Shown piece after piece: positions 18,499 through 30,114 of a DNA stretch of 64,000 nucleotides. The translations under genes were made by a program, and so were the position numbers. Origin of the DNA: Stappia taiwanensis (GTDB lineage Bacteria > Pseudomonadota > Alphaproteobacteria > Rhizobiales > Stappiaceae); NCBI RefSeq assembly GCF_014635285.1, contig NZ_BMCR01000007.1, positions 124,001-188,000 of the forward strand, in the 5' to 3' direction. The notes below the pieces were generated by a model, which did not search any database, had not been told where the DNA came from, and saw nothing but the letters and a program-made list of their open reading frames with translations. The first letter of the stretch is position 1. Each line of letters opens with the position of its first letter.

Positions 18499-19698
18499 AT
18501 GAACATTCATGAATACCAGGCCAAGCAGGTCCTGAAGGCCTATGGCGCGCCGGTCGCCGAAGGCGTTGCCATTTTCACCGCCGACGAGGCGGAAGCAGCG
18601 GCCAAGGCGCTGCCGGGTCCGCTCTGGGTCGTCAAGTCGCAGATCCACGCCGGCGGCCGCGGCAAGGGCAAGTTCAAGGAACTGGGCCCGGACGCCAAGG
18701 GCGGCGTGCGCCTTGCCTTCTCGCTCGACGAGGTCAAGGCCCATGCCGCCGAGATGCTCGGCAACACGCTGGTGACTAAACAGACCGGCCCGGCCGGCAA
18801 GGTCGTCAACCGCCTTTACATCGAGGACGGCGCGGACATCGAGCGTGAGCTTTATCTCTCCATTCTCGTCGACCGCACCTGCGGCCGGGTGGCCTTCGTG
18901 GTCTCCACCGAGGGCGGCATGGACATCGAGGCCGTTGCCGAGGAAACCCCGGAGAAGATCCACAATCTGCCGATCGACCCGAGCACCGGTGTCACCGAGG
19001 CGGATGCGGCCAAGCTGTGCGACGCGCTGGAGCTGACCGGCGCGGCCCGCGAGGACGGCATGAAGCTGTTCCCGGTGCTGTACACCGCCTTCATCGAGAA
19101 GGACATGAGCCTGCTTGAGGTCAACCCGCTGATCGTCATGAAGGACGGCCGGCTCCGGGTGCTCGACGCCAAGGTGTCCTTCGACGGCAACGCCCTATTC
19201 CGTCATGACGACATCATGGCCCTGCGCGACGAGACCGAGGAAGACGCCAAGGAAATCGAGGCGTCCAAGCACGACCTTGCCTATGTGGCGCTCGACGGCG
19301 ACATCGGCTGCATGGTCAATGGCGCCGGCCTTGCCATGGCGACCATGGACATCATCAAGCTCTACGGCGCAGAGCCGGCGAACTTCCTCGATGTCGGTGG
19401 CGGCGCCTCCAAGGAGAAGGTCACGGCCGCGTTCAAGATCATCACCTCCGATCCGAACGTGAAGGGCATTCTCGTCAACATCTTCGGCGGCATCATGCGC
19501 TGCGACGTTATCGCCGAGGGCGTGGTCGCTGCGGTGAAGGACGTCGGGTTGCAGGTGCCGCTGGTCGTGCGCCTGGAAGGCACCAACGTCGAGCTCGGCA
19601 AGAAGATCATCAACGAAAGCGGACTGAACGTCATCGCGGCGGATGATCTCGACGATGCCGCCCAGAAGATCGTCAAGGCCGTGAAGGAGGCCGCCTGA
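18499..19698 (+). CDS. sucC: Succinyl-CoA synthetase beta subunit (ADP-forming)
   Basis: A 399-residue beta subunit with an ATP-grasp N-terminal domain ([11 protein letters not shown] at residues 2-12; [13 protein letters not shown] near 51) and a CoA-ligase C-terminal domain with [10 protein letters not shown] and [10 protein letters not shown]. It couples succinyl-CoA cleavage to nucleoside triphosphate synthesis with SucD. Its stop overlaps the sucD start by one base, so the pair is translationally coupled. An AACGGGGGGATAGACGC leader gives a good ribosome site. Confidence 0.98.
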   Translation: MNIHEYQAKQVLKAYGAPVAEGVAIFTADEAEAAAKALPGPLWVVKSQIHAGGRGKGKFKELGPDAKGGVRLAFSLDEVKAHAAEMLGNTLVTKQTGPAGKVVNRLYIEDGADIERELYLSILVDRTCGRVAFVVSTEGGMDIEAVAEETPEKIHNLPIDPSTGVTEADAAKLCDALELTGAAREDGMKLFPVLYTAFIEKDMSLLEVNPLIVMKDGRLRVLDAKVSFDGNALFRHDDIMALRDETEEDAKEIEASKHDLAYVALDGDIGCMVNGAGLAMATMDIIKLYGAEPANFLDVGGGASKEKVTAAFKIITSDPNVKGILVNIFGGIMRCDVIAEGVVAAVKDVGLQVPLVVRLEGTNVELGKKIINESGLNVIAADDLDDAAQKIVKAVKEAA

Positions 19699-20606
19699 TG
19701 TCCATCCTCGTCAATAAAGACACCAAGGTTATCGTTCAGGGCCTGACCGGCAAGACCGGTACGTTCCACACCGAACAGGCTCTGGAATACTACGGCACCA
19801 AGATGGTTGCCGGCGTGCATCCCAAGAAGGGCGGCGAAACCTGGTCGTCCGGCATGGAAAGCGCGGCGGAGCTGCCGATCTTCGCCTCCGTTGGCGAAGC
19901 CCGGGACGCGACCGGCGCCGATGCCTCCGTGATCTACGTGCCGCCGGCAGGCGCCGGGGCCGCGATCATCGAGGCGATCGATGCGGAAGTGCCGTTCATC
20001 GTTTGCATCACCGAGGGTATCCCGGTGGCCGACATGGTCAAGGTCAAGGCGCGGCTCGAGAAGTCGAACTCGCGTCTGCTCGGTCCGAACTGCCCGGGCA
20101 TCCTGACCCCGGAAGAGTGCAAGATCGGCATCATGCCGGGCTCGATCTTCAAGAAGGGCTCGGTCGGCGTCGTCTCGCGTTCGGGCACGCTGACCTATGA
20201 GGCGGTGTTCCAGACCACCAATGCCGGCCTTGGCCAGACCACGGCGGTGGGCATCGGCGGCGATCCGGTCAAGGGCACCGAGTTCATCGACGTTTTGGAG
20301 ATGTTCCTCGCCGACGACGAGACCCAGTCGATCATCATGATCGGCGAGATCGGCGGTTCGGCCGAGGAAGAGGCCGCCCAGTTCCTCAAGGACGAGGCCA
20401 AGAAGGGCCGCAAGAAGCCGATGGCCGGGTTCATTGCCGGTCGCACGGCGCCTCCGGGCCGCACCATGGGCCACGCCGGCGCGGTGATCTCCGGCGGCAA
20501 GGGCGGCGCGGAAGACAAGATCGCGGCGATGGAAGAGGCGGGCATCCGCGTCTCCCCGTCTCCGGCGAAGCTTGGCGAGACGCTGCTTGAGGTTCTCAAG
20601 GGCTGA
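19698..20606 (+). CDS. sucD: Succinyl-CoA synthetase alpha subunit
   Basis: A 302-residue alpha subunit. The N-terminal CoA-binding Rossmann domain begins [12 protein letters not shown] at residues 14-25, and NCPGILTP lies near 129. The phosphorylated active-site histidine is in [12 protein letters not shown] near residue 256. It forms the enzyme with SucC. Followed by a 212-bp gap full of inverted repeats before sucA. Confidence 0.98.
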   Translation: MSILVNKDTKVIVQGLTGKTGTFHTEQALEYYGTKMVAGVHPKKGGETWSSGMESAAELPIFASVGEARDATGADASVIYVPPAGAGAAIIEAIDAEVPFIVCITEGIPVADMVKVKARLEKSNSRLLGPNCPGILTPEECKIGIMPGSIFKKGSVGVVSRSGTLTYEAVFQTTNAGLGQTTAVGIGGDPVKGTEFIDVLEMFLADDETQSIIMIGEIGGSAEEEAAQFLKDEAKKGRKKPMAGFIAGRTAPPGRTMGHAGAVISGGKGGAEDKIAAMEEAGIRVSPSPAKLGETLLEVLKG

Positions 20607-20618
20607 GGAAAAGATTTT

Positions 20619-20738
20619 CGCGATCACCGCATTTTAACCGTGATCGCGGGAGCATATGCGGGCACGGGTGCTTCCCCACGGGGAATTTCCCGTGTACCGA
20701 TTGAAGGAGACCTGCGCGGGACACGCCCCGCGCGGGTC
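20619..20738 (+). repeat. Three consecutive inverted repeats in the sucD-sucA gap
   Basis: Repeat 1 is CGCGATCAC (20619-20627) with GTGATCGCG (20640-20648). Repeat 2 is CACGGG (20663) with CCCGTG (20689), enclosing TTCCCC-AC-GGGGAA. Repeat 3 is a 12-bp stem of 20709-20720 with 20727-20738, with one G-T pair and a 6-nt loop. None has a T tract. They may tune sucA expression relative to mdh-sucCD. Confidence 0.6.
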
Positions 20739-20818
20739 TATTCCATATCCGTTCTCTGGGGCGCTGCGTGAAAGGGCTCCCCTCAAATAGGCGGGCGGGG
20801 CAAAACCTCGCTGTGGAG

Positions 20819-23803
<2,985 letters not shown>

Positions 23804-23872
23804 GTGGAGCGGTTCACAGATTAGCGCGGCCGGGCGCGTCCCGCGCCGCTGTCCGATGAAAGAGAAATGATC

Positions 23873-25387
23873 ATGGCGACCGAAATTCGAGTTCCCACTC
23901 TGGGCGAATCCGTTACCGAGGCGACCATCGCCCAGTGGTTCAAGAAGCCGGGTGACGCGGTCAACGCGGATGAGCCGATTGTCGAGCTGGAAACCGACAA
24001 GGTGACCGTGGAAGTCCCCGCTCCCGCCTCCGGAACCCTTTCCGACATCCTCGTCAAGGAAGGGGATACGGTCGAGGTTGGCGCCCTTCTGGGGCAGATC
24101 GCCGAAGGTGCGGGTGCCGCGGCGCCGGCCAAGGCCGCGGCCCCTGCGGCCGACAAGCCGGCGGCGAAGAGTGCGGCTCCGGCGGCCGAGACCATCGACG
24201 TGCTCGTGCCCTCCGCAGGTGAGAGCGTCACCGAGGCCGAGGTCGGCGAATGGTTCGTCAAGGTCGGCGACAGCGTCAAGGTCGATGAGACCCTGGTGGA
24301 GCTGGAGACCGACAAGGCGGCCCAGGAAATTCCGGCTCCGCAGGCTGGCACCGTGGTGGAAATCAGCGCCAGCACCGGTGACACGGTGACCCCGGGCCAG
24401 CTGCTGGCCCGCATCGCCGTTGGCGCCGGCGCAGCCGCCGCCGCTTCGGCTGCCGCGGCTGCGCCTGCACCGGCCGCCGCTGCTGCCGGTTCGTCCATGC
24501 CGCCGGCTCCCTCCGCTGCCAAGATGATGGCGGAAAAGGGCTTGTCGGCCGATCAGGTTGCCGGCTCCGGCAAGCGTGGCCAGGTGCTGAAGGGCGACGT
24601 GATTGCCGCCGTTGCCGCCGGCATGACCGCGCCGGCACAGGCTGCCGCCCCGGTTGCCGCCCGGCCGGCCTCGCTCCCCGAGGACGAGGTCCGCGAAGAG
24701 CGGGTGCGGATGACCAAGCTGCGCCAGACCATCGCCCGCCGGCTCAAGGACGCCCAGAACACGGCGGCCATGCTGACCACCTACAACGAGGTGGACATGG
24801 GCCCGGTGATGGAGCTGCGGAAGACCTACAAGGACCTGTTCGAGAAGAAGCACGGCGTCAAACTCGGCTTCATGGGTTTCTTCACCAAGGCGGTCTGCCA
24901 TGCGTTGAAGGAAATCCCGGCGGTGAACGCCGAGATCGACGGCACCGATATCATCTACAAGAACTACTGCCACGTCGGCGTGGCGGTGGGCACCGACAAG
25001 GGCCTGGTGGTTCCGGTGGTGCGCGATGCGGATCAGATGTCGATCGCCCAGATCGAGCAGGAGATCGGCAACCTCGGCCGCAAGGCGCGCGACGGTAAGC
25101 TCGGTATGGCCGACATGACCGGCGGCACTTTCACCATCTCCAACGGTGGTGTCTACGGCTCGCTGATGTCCTCGCCGATCCTCAACGCGCCCCAGTCGGG
25201 CATCCTGGGCATGCACAAGATCCAGGAGCGTCCGATGGTGGTCAACGGCCAGATCGTGGCCCGGCCGATGATGTATCTGGCGCTCAGCTACGATCACCGC
25301 ATCGTCGACGGCAAGGAAGCGGTGACCTTCCTGGTGCGCGTCAAGGAGAGCCTGGAAGACGTGCAGCGGCTGGTGCTGGATCTCTAA
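23873..25387 (+). CDS. sucB: 2-oxoglutarate dehydrogenase E2, dihydrolipoyl succinyltransferase with two lipoyl domains
   Basis: A 504-residue succinyltransferase core enzyme. It has two N-terminal lipoyl domains, with lipoylation lysines in ETDKVTV (about residue 43) and ETDKAAQ (about 150), each followed by an Ala/Pro-rich linker. A peripheral subunit-binding domain ([17 protein letters not shown], about 211-227) and the catalytic domain ending in [12 protein letters not shown] complete it. Most E2o proteins have one lipoyl domain and about 400-420 residues, so the second is notable. An alternative ATG lies two codons upstream at 23867. Confidence 0.96.
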   Translation: MATEIRVPTLGESVTEATIAQWFKKPGDAVNADEPIVELETDKVTVEVPAPASGTLSDILVKEGDTVEVGALLGQIAEGAGAAAPAKAAAPAADKPAAKSAAPAAETIDVLVPSAGESVTEAEVGEWFVKVGDSVKVDETLVELETDKAAQEIPAPQAGTVVEISASTGDTVTPGQLLARIAVGAGAAAAASAAAAAPAPAAAAAGSSMPPAPSAAKMMAEKGLSADQVAGSGKRGQVLKGDVIAAVAAGMTAPAQAAAPVAARPASLPEDEVREERVRMTKLRQTIARRLKDAQNTAAMLTTYNEVDMGPVMELRKTYKDLFEKKHGVKLGFMGFFTKAVCHALKEIPAVNAEIDGTDIIYKNYCHVGVAVGTDKGLVVPVVRDADQMSIAQIEQEIGNLGRKARDGKLGMADMTGGTFTISNGGVYGSLMSSPILNAPQSGILGMHKIQERPMVVNGQIVARPMMYLALSYDHRIVDGKEAVTFLVRVKESLEDVQRLVLDL

Positions 25388-25432
25388 AGCATGTTCCCGA
25401 GAAGCGTGTACGGTTTTCGGGAAAGAACCTGC
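25388..25432. repeat. Copy of a rhizobial palindromic intergenic repeat
   Basis: Directly after sucB the segment AGCATGTTCCCGAGAAG and CGGTTTTCGGGAAAGAAC form an imperfect palindrome (TTCCCGA pairs with TCGGGAA). It resembles the AAGCATG..CGGAAAAGTG..GGTTTTCCG unit that I recall as scattered widely through Hyphomicrobiales genomes. Only one copy was noticed here. Confidence 0.5.
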
Positions 25433-25450
25433 GCAAGAGGCTAAGGGCGC

Positions 25451-25485
25451 GGCTCCTTCAGCGGCCTTCTTTCGCTGAAGGAGCC
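25451..25485 (+). terminator. Strong hairpin after sucB
   Basis: GGCTCCTTCAGCG (25451-25463) and CGCTGAAGGAGCC (25473-25485) form a perfect 13-bp stem with a 9-nt loop. No T run follows, so it may be a Rho-assisted 3' end or a processing signal for the suc mRNA. Confidence 0.55.
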
Positions 25486-25513
25486 CCGACACCTGCCGGC
25501 GACGGAGGGGACG

Positions 25514-26128
25514 ATGGGGCTGGAATTCCTGATCACCGCGCTGGTCGTGGTTCTGATACCGGGCACCGGCGTCCTCTACACGCTCGCCACCGGCCTTGCC
25601 TTCGGGCAGCGCCACGGGATCGCGGCAGCCTTCGGCTGCACGCTGGGAATTCTGCCCGCGATCCTCGCTTCCGTGCTTGGCCTGGCGGCGCTGCTGCACA
25701 CCAGCGCGCTGCTGTTTCAGGCGCTGAAATACGCCGGGGCGGCCTATCTTTTGTATCTGGCCTGGCAAACCTTGCGGGAAACCGGACCGCTGCGCCTTGG
25801 CGCTGCGGCCGGCGCTGCCCCCGGGCTCGCGGCGGTGGTGCGCACCGGCGCGCTGATCAATGTTCTCAATCCAAAACTGTCGGTGTTCTTCCTGGCCTTC
25901 CTGCCGCAATTCGTGGACACAGGGCGCGCCGGGATGACCCTTGAGATGCTGCGGCTCGGCGGCGTCTTCATGGCGCTGACCTTGGTGGTTTTCACCGGCT
26001 ACGGCATCTTCGCCGCGGCCGTTGGCGCGCGGCTCTCGCGCTCCGCGTGGCTGCTGGCCTTTATGCGCCGCACGGTCGCCGTTGCCTTCGCCGGCTTCGG
26101 CCTGCGGCTCGCTTTGGCCGACCGTTGA
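25514..26128 (+). CDS. LysE/RhtB family amino acid exporter
   Basis: A 204-residue inner-membrane exporter with about six hydrophobic spans. The family's N-terminal motif is LIPGTGVLYTLATGLAFGQRHG (first half PGTGVLY at residues 16-22), and LINVLNPKLSVFFLAF lies near residue 113. It would export an amino acid or related metabolite; substrate unknown. It sits between sucB and lpd, separating two subunits of one enzyme complex. A second member of the family lies at 49206. Confidence 0.9.
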   Translation: MGLEFLITALVVVLIPGTGVLYTLATGLAFGQRHGIAAAFGCTLGILPAILASVLGLAALLHTSALLFQALKYAGAAYLLYLAWQTLRETGPLRLGAAAGAAPGLAAVVRTGALINVLNPKLSVFFLAFLPQFVDTGRAGMTLEMLRLGGVFMALTLVVFTGYGIFAAAVGARLSRSAWLLAFMRRTVAVAFAGFGLRLALADR

Positions 26129-26191
26129 CCGCCTGACCTCCGCCCGGTGTTCCGGGCGCCGACAGCAAGCTTGAATGAAAAGGCGAACGAA

Positions 26192-27616
26192 ATGTCACAG
26201 TTTGATCTTGTCGTCATCGGCACCGGCCCTGGTGGATATGTCTGCGCCATCAAGGCGGCCCAGCTCGGCCTGAAGGTGGCCGTGGTGGAAAAGCGCACCG
26301 TGCGTGACGGCGACAGCGCCGCCCATGGCGGCACCTGCCTCAATGTCGGCTGCATTCCCTCCAAGGCGCTGCTGCACACCTCGGAGCTGTTCGAGGAAGC
26401 GGGCCATCATTTCGAGGGCTTCGGCATCAAGGTCGGCAAGCCGAAGCTCGACCTGAAGGCGATGATGGCGCACAAGGACAAGACCATCGACGCCAACGTG
26501 TCCGGCATCGATTTCCTGTTCAAGAAGAACAAGGTCACCGTTTATCAAGGCACCGGTCGCATTCTCGCCGCCGGCCAGGTGGAAGTGACCGCTGCCGATG
26601 GATCGACCCAGACCGTTGAAAGCCGCTCCATCGTCATCGCCACCGGCTCCGATGTTGTGTCGCTGCCGGGGATCGAGATCGACGAAAAGCGCGTGGTGTC
26701 CTCCACCGGCGCGCTGGAGCTGGAGAAGGTGCCGGGCAAGCTGGTGGTGATCGGCGCCGGTGTCATCGGCCTGGAACTGGGCTCGGTCTGGCGCCGTCTT
26801 GGCGCCGAGGTCACCGTGGTGGAGTTCATGGACAAGATCCTCGGCCCGATGGACGCGGATGTGTCGAAGAACTTCCAGCGGATGCTGAAGAAGCAGGGCA
26901 TGGACTTCCACCTGTCGTCCAGGGTGACGGCGGTCGATACCTCCGGCAAGACGCTGAAGGTCACGGTGGAGCCCGCTGCCGGCGGTGAGGCAAAGACGCT
27001 TGACGCCGATGTGGTGCTGGTGGCGATCGGTCGCCGTCCGGTGACCGAGGGGCTTGGCCTCGATGCGGTCGGTGTCGCCCTTGACGAGCGCGGCCGGGTG
27101 AAGACCGACGGGCACTACCAGACCAATGTTCCGGGCATCTATGCCATCGGCGATGTCATTGCCGGTCCGATGCTGGCCCATAAGGCCGAGGACGAGGGCG
27201 TCGCGTTGGCCGAGATCCTCGCCGGCCAGGCCGGGCACGTGAACTACGGCGTGATCCCGGGCGTGGTCTACACCAGCCCGGAGGTGGCCGAGGTCGGCCG
27301 CTCCGAGGAGCAGCTCAAGGCGGATGGGGTCGACTACAAGGTCGGCAAGTTCGCATTCATGGCCAATGGCCGGGCCAAGGCGATGGGGCACTCGGACGGC
27401 TTCGTCAAGGTGCTGGCCGACGCGAGCACCGATCAGGTTCTCGGGGTGCATATCATCGGCCATGGCGCCGGCGAAATGATCCACGAGGCGGCCGTTCTGA
27501 TGGAATTCGGCGGCTCCTCGGAGGACCTGGCGCGTACCTGCCACGCCCATCCGACCATGAGCGAAGCGGTCAAGGAGGCGGCGATGGCCGCCTTCGACAA
27601 GCCGATCCACGCTTGA
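26192..27616 (+). CDS. lpd: Dihydrolipoyl dehydrogenase (E3)
   Basis: A 474-residue flavoprotein disulfide reductase that reoxidises the lipoyl groups of 2-oxoacid dehydrogenase complexes. The FAD motif is [12 protein letters not shown] (near residue 8), the redox-active disulfide is CLNVGC (about 49-54), the NAD motif is [13 protein letters not shown], and the C-terminal catalytic dyad is in HAHPTMSE. The ATG at 26192 is chosen because it gives the family start [10 protein letters not shown]; a longer reading to 26147 lacks support. Confidence 0.97.
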   Translation: MSQFDLVVIGTGPGGYVCAIKAAQLGLKVAVVEKRTVRDGDSAAHGGTCLNVGCIPSKALLHTSELFEEAGHHFEGFGIKVGKPKLDLKAMMAHKDKTIDANVSGIDFLFKKNKVTVYQGTGRILAAGQVEVTAADGSTQTVESRSIVIATGSDVVSLPGIEIDEKRVVSSTGALELEKVPGKLVVIGAGVIGLELGSVWRRLGAEVTVVEFMDKILGPMDADVSKNFQRMLKKQGMDFHLSSRVTAVDTSGKTLKVTVEPAAGGEAKTLDADVVLVAIGRRPVTEGLGLDAVGVALDERGRVKTDGHYQTNVPGIYAIGDVIAGPMLAHKAEDEGVALAEILAGQAGHVNYGVIPGVVYTSPEVAEVGRSEEQLKADGVDYKVGKFAFMANGRAKAMGHSDGFVKVLADASTDQVLGVHIIGHGAGEMIHEAAVLMEFGGSSEDLARTCHAHPTMSEAVKEAAMAAFDKPIHA

Positions 27617-27631
27617 GCCTGATCTGACATT

Positions 27632-27666
27632 CCCGGGCCGGTCTTCTGCCGGCTCGGGCCTTTCTT
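27632..27666 (+). terminator. Rho-independent terminator after lpd
   Basis: CCCGGGCCGG and CCGGCTCGGG form a 10-bp stem with one G-T pair and a 7-nt loop, followed by CCTTTCTT. It closes the TCA block. Confidence 0.8.
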
Positions 27667-27684
27667 GCCTGTGTCTGCATCCTC

Positions 27685-28086
27685 TCAGTCGCGCATCATG
27701 ATCGCGCGGTGAAAGGCTTTCGGCTCCCTAGGGTCATGTGGGACGGTGGTGACCCGCGCCTCGATGCGCTCGCCCATGCGGACGATGACGATTTCGCGGG
27801 CACTGAAAAAGCCTTCGAAACGCGCGAACAACCGCCCATCGGCCCGGCGGGAGGCCTCGGTCCAGCCCCATTTGCAGTCGCGCGGGGCGCAGTGGGTAAA
27901 GGCACGCATTCGCGCCATGACCTCACCGTCGATACAGGCGCTGGTGACCTCGATCCGTCGAATCTGGCGGGTTTGCGCCGCCGGATTGACCCAGCTTCCC
28001 GCTTCGGGAATGCGGCAATGCTCCTCATCCGCCAGAGCTGGCGTGGTCAGCAGCAGGCTGAGTAGGGGAAGAGCCGAAACGCGCAT
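27685..28086 (-). CDS. Exported protein of unknown function
   Basis: A 133-residue protein not recognised as any named family. A signal peptide MRVSALPLLSLLLTTPALA is followed by a mature part with four cysteines, including HCAPRDCKWGW near residue 70, which suggests disulfides in the periplasm. A longer start at 28128 overlaps the xerC stop as ATGA and would allow coupling, but it adds 14 charged residues before the signal peptide. It lies immediately downstream of xerC on the same strand. Confidence 0.7.
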   Translation of the reverse strand: MRVSALPLLSLLLTTPALADEEHCRIPEAGSWVNPAAQTRQIRRIEVTSACIDGEVMARMRAFTHCAPRDCKWGWTEASRRADGRLFARFEGFFSAREIVIVRMGERIEARVTTVPHDPREPKAFHRAIMMRD

Positions 28087-28124
28087 GCGCGATTCTGTTC
28101 TACCCTCACGTGTTCCGTCAATCG

Positions 28125-29093
28125 TCATCTCGCCGGTTTGCCGGCACCGGCGCGCGGATGCGCCCGGTCATAGACATCGAGCAGCCGCGCCGCATCGACC
28201 TCGGTGTAGATCTGCGTGGTAGAAAGGCTCGCGTGGCCGAGCAGCTCCTGAATGGTCCGCAAATCGCCGCCGCCGGCCAGAAGGTGGGTGGCGAAGGAAT
28301 GGCGCAGGGCATGCGGGGTGGCGCTGTCGGGCAATCCCAGGGCGCTGCGGAGCCGGGCCATGGCGTATTGAACGATGCGTGGATTGAGGGGCCCGCCGCG
28401 CACGCCGAGAAACAGCGGCCCATCGGGCGCGGGCGTGTACGGGCAGGCGGCGAGATACGCCTCTACCGCCTCGCCGACGATCGGCAGCAGCGGCACGATC
28501 CGCTGGCGCCCACCCTTGCCGGTGATCCGCAAGGAACGGCTTTCCTTGCGCGGTGCGCTGGCACCGGTCAGCGACAGCGCCTCGCCCAGCCGCAGGCCGC
28601 AGCCGTAGAGCAGGGTGAAGACGGCTGCGTTGCGCGCGGCCACCCAGGGCGCGGTATCCAGGCCGCAATCGGCATCGACAATGGTCAGGGCATCGCTGGC
28701 GGCAACCGGCTTGGGCAGCGAGCGCGGCTGGCGCGGAGGGCGGACGGCGGCGGCCGCCGCCGCATTGACGTCGCCGCGCCGCTCCAGAAATCCAAGGAAG
28801 GAGCGGATGCCGGCAAGGCCGCGAGCGAGGGTCCGGCTCTGGCTGCCGCCCTGGCGACGCCGAGCGAGAAAGGCACGGAAATCAGCCGGGCGCAGCTCGG
28901 CAAGATGGGTGAGCGCGGGCGGTTCGCCCTGATGACCGGTGAGGAAGCGCAGGAATTGCCGCACATCCCGCTCGTAGGCGATGAGCGTCTTGTCGGCGAG
29001 CCGGCGCTCTGACCCGAGATGATCGAGCCAGTCGTCGATTGCCGCATTTACATCGGCACGGGCACAGACAAGGAGCGAATCATCGTCGGTCAT
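28125..29093 (-). CDS. xerC: Tyrosine recombinase XerC
   Basis: A 322-residue tyrosine recombinase. The N-terminal SAM-like core-binding domain (residues about 15-110) precedes the catalytic domain. Its active-site set is complete: arginine in GCGLRLGE, lysine in GKGGRQR, HALRHSFATHLL, histidine in LLGHASLS and the nucleophile in TQIYTEV. It would resolve chromosome dimers at dif with XerD. It lies in the core gene order lpd-xerC-tal-priA, and no integron or phage genes are near, so it is the housekeeping recombinase. Confidence 0.92.
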   Translation of the reverse strand: MTDDDSLLVCARADVNAAIDDWLDHLGSERRLADKTLIAYERDVRQFLRFLTGHQGEPPALTHLAELRPADFRAFLARRRQGGSQSRTLARGLAGIRSFLGFLERRGDVNAAAAAAVRPPRQPRSLPKPVAASDALTIVDADCGLDTAPWVAARNAAVFTLLYGCGLRLGEALSLTGASAPRKESRSLRITGKGGRQRIVPLLPIVGEAVEAYLAACPYTPAPDGPLFLGVRGGPLNPRIVQYAMARLRSALGLPDSATPHALRHSFATHLLAGGGDLRTIQELLGHASLSTTQIYTEVDAARLLDVYDRAHPRAGAGKPAR

Positions 29094-29167
29094 GCGGACA
29101 ATGGTAGCACGCTGACGGACCGGCGGCGGGTGCCACCGCCGGTCCACGCTTTCAGGGGAAAGGGCGC

Positions 29168-29821
29168 TTAGAGGATGCTCTGGCCGGTCTTGGCCCAGTC
29201 GGCGAGGAACTGCTCCAGCCCCTTGTCGGTAAGCGGATGCTTGACGAGGCCCTTCAGCACCGCCGGCGGCACCGTGGCGACATCGGCGCCGACCAGCGCG
29301 CATTCCTTGACGTGGTTGGCGGAGCGGATCGAGGCGGCTAGAATCTCGGTCTCGAAGCCGTAATTGTCGTAGATCACCCGGATTTCCCGGATCAGATCCA
29401 TGCCGTCGGTGTTGATGTCGTCGAGCCGGCCGATGAACGGCGAGATGAAGGTCGCCCCGGCCTTGGCGGCGAGCAGCGCCTGATTGGCGGAAAAGCACAG
29501 GGTGACATTGACCATCCGGCCTTCGCCCGTCAGCACGCGGCAGGCCTTCAGCCCATCGAGGGTCAAGGGCAGCTTGATGGCGATGTTGTCGGCGATCTCG
29601 GCGAGCTTGCGCCCCTCGGCGATCATGGCCTCGGCGTCCGTGGCGGTGACTTCGGCGGAGACGGGACCGTCGACCAGCGCGCAGATCTCGGCAATCACCT
29701 CGGTCATCGGCCGGCCGGCCTTGAGGATCAGCGAAGGATTGGTGGTCACGCCGTCGAGAAGCCCGGTCGCGGCCAGTTCCTTGATGTCCGCTGTGTCCGC
29801 GGTGTCGACGAAGAATTTCAT
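29168..29821 (-). CDS. Transaldolase / fructose-6-phosphate aldolase (TalC type)
   Basis: A 217-residue single-domain TIM barrel of the small transaldolase group. MKFFVDTAD opens the protein, GVTTNPSLI follows near residue 24, the Schiff-base lysine is in NIAIKLPLT near residue 84, and [11 protein letters not shown] lies near 126. The short length fits TalC or FSA rather than classic transaldolase. Which of the two reactions dominates cannot be told. Divergent from priA. Confidence 0.93.
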   Translation of the reverse strand: MKFFVDTADTADIKELAATGLLDGVTTNPSLILKAGRPMTEVIAEICALVDGPVSAEVTATDAEAMIAEGRKLAEIADNIAIKLPLTLDGLKACRVLTGEGRMVNVTLCFSANQALLAAKAGATFISPFIGRLDDINTDGMDLIREIRVIYDNYGFETEILAASIRSANHVKECALVGADVATVPPAVLKGLVKHPLTDKGLEQFLADWAKTGQSIL

Positions 29822-30114
29822 GGCGTGTCTGGCTCCTTGGCTGAACGGTCCGGGCTCTGGCGGCCGGACGCATCAGGGTCGCACCGCCGCGGGCGGCCGG
29901 TGTGATATGTCTGGGTGGCCGGTCATCCCCTCGGGCGCCGGCTTTTGCCTGCATATCGCAGGACGGCCAGCGGCGACAGCCCCGATTCGTGCGAAAAGGG
30001 CGAAACCGCCTCGTCCTTGCCCCGGATTTGCGACATTGTGGCCCGTCCCGATTCGCGGGCGGGCCCTAAAGGTGCGTCCGCCGCGCCGCCAATGGACCCT
30101 TGCAAGCGACCCAG
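29822..30114. other. Divergent gap between the transaldolase and priA genes
   Basis: A 293-bp gap that must hold both promoters, though no convincing -35/-10 pair was found. It contains one strong hairpin at 30040-30065, GGCCCGtCCCG-ATTCG-CGGGCGGGCC, whose nested stems are interrupted by one bulged T. No gene seen. Confidence 0.5.

Noticed and set aside
28125-29093. The tyrosine recombinase as an integrase of a mobile element
   Set aside because: It lies in a conserved core gene order, has XerC-like size and motifs, and no attachment repeats or phage genes are near.
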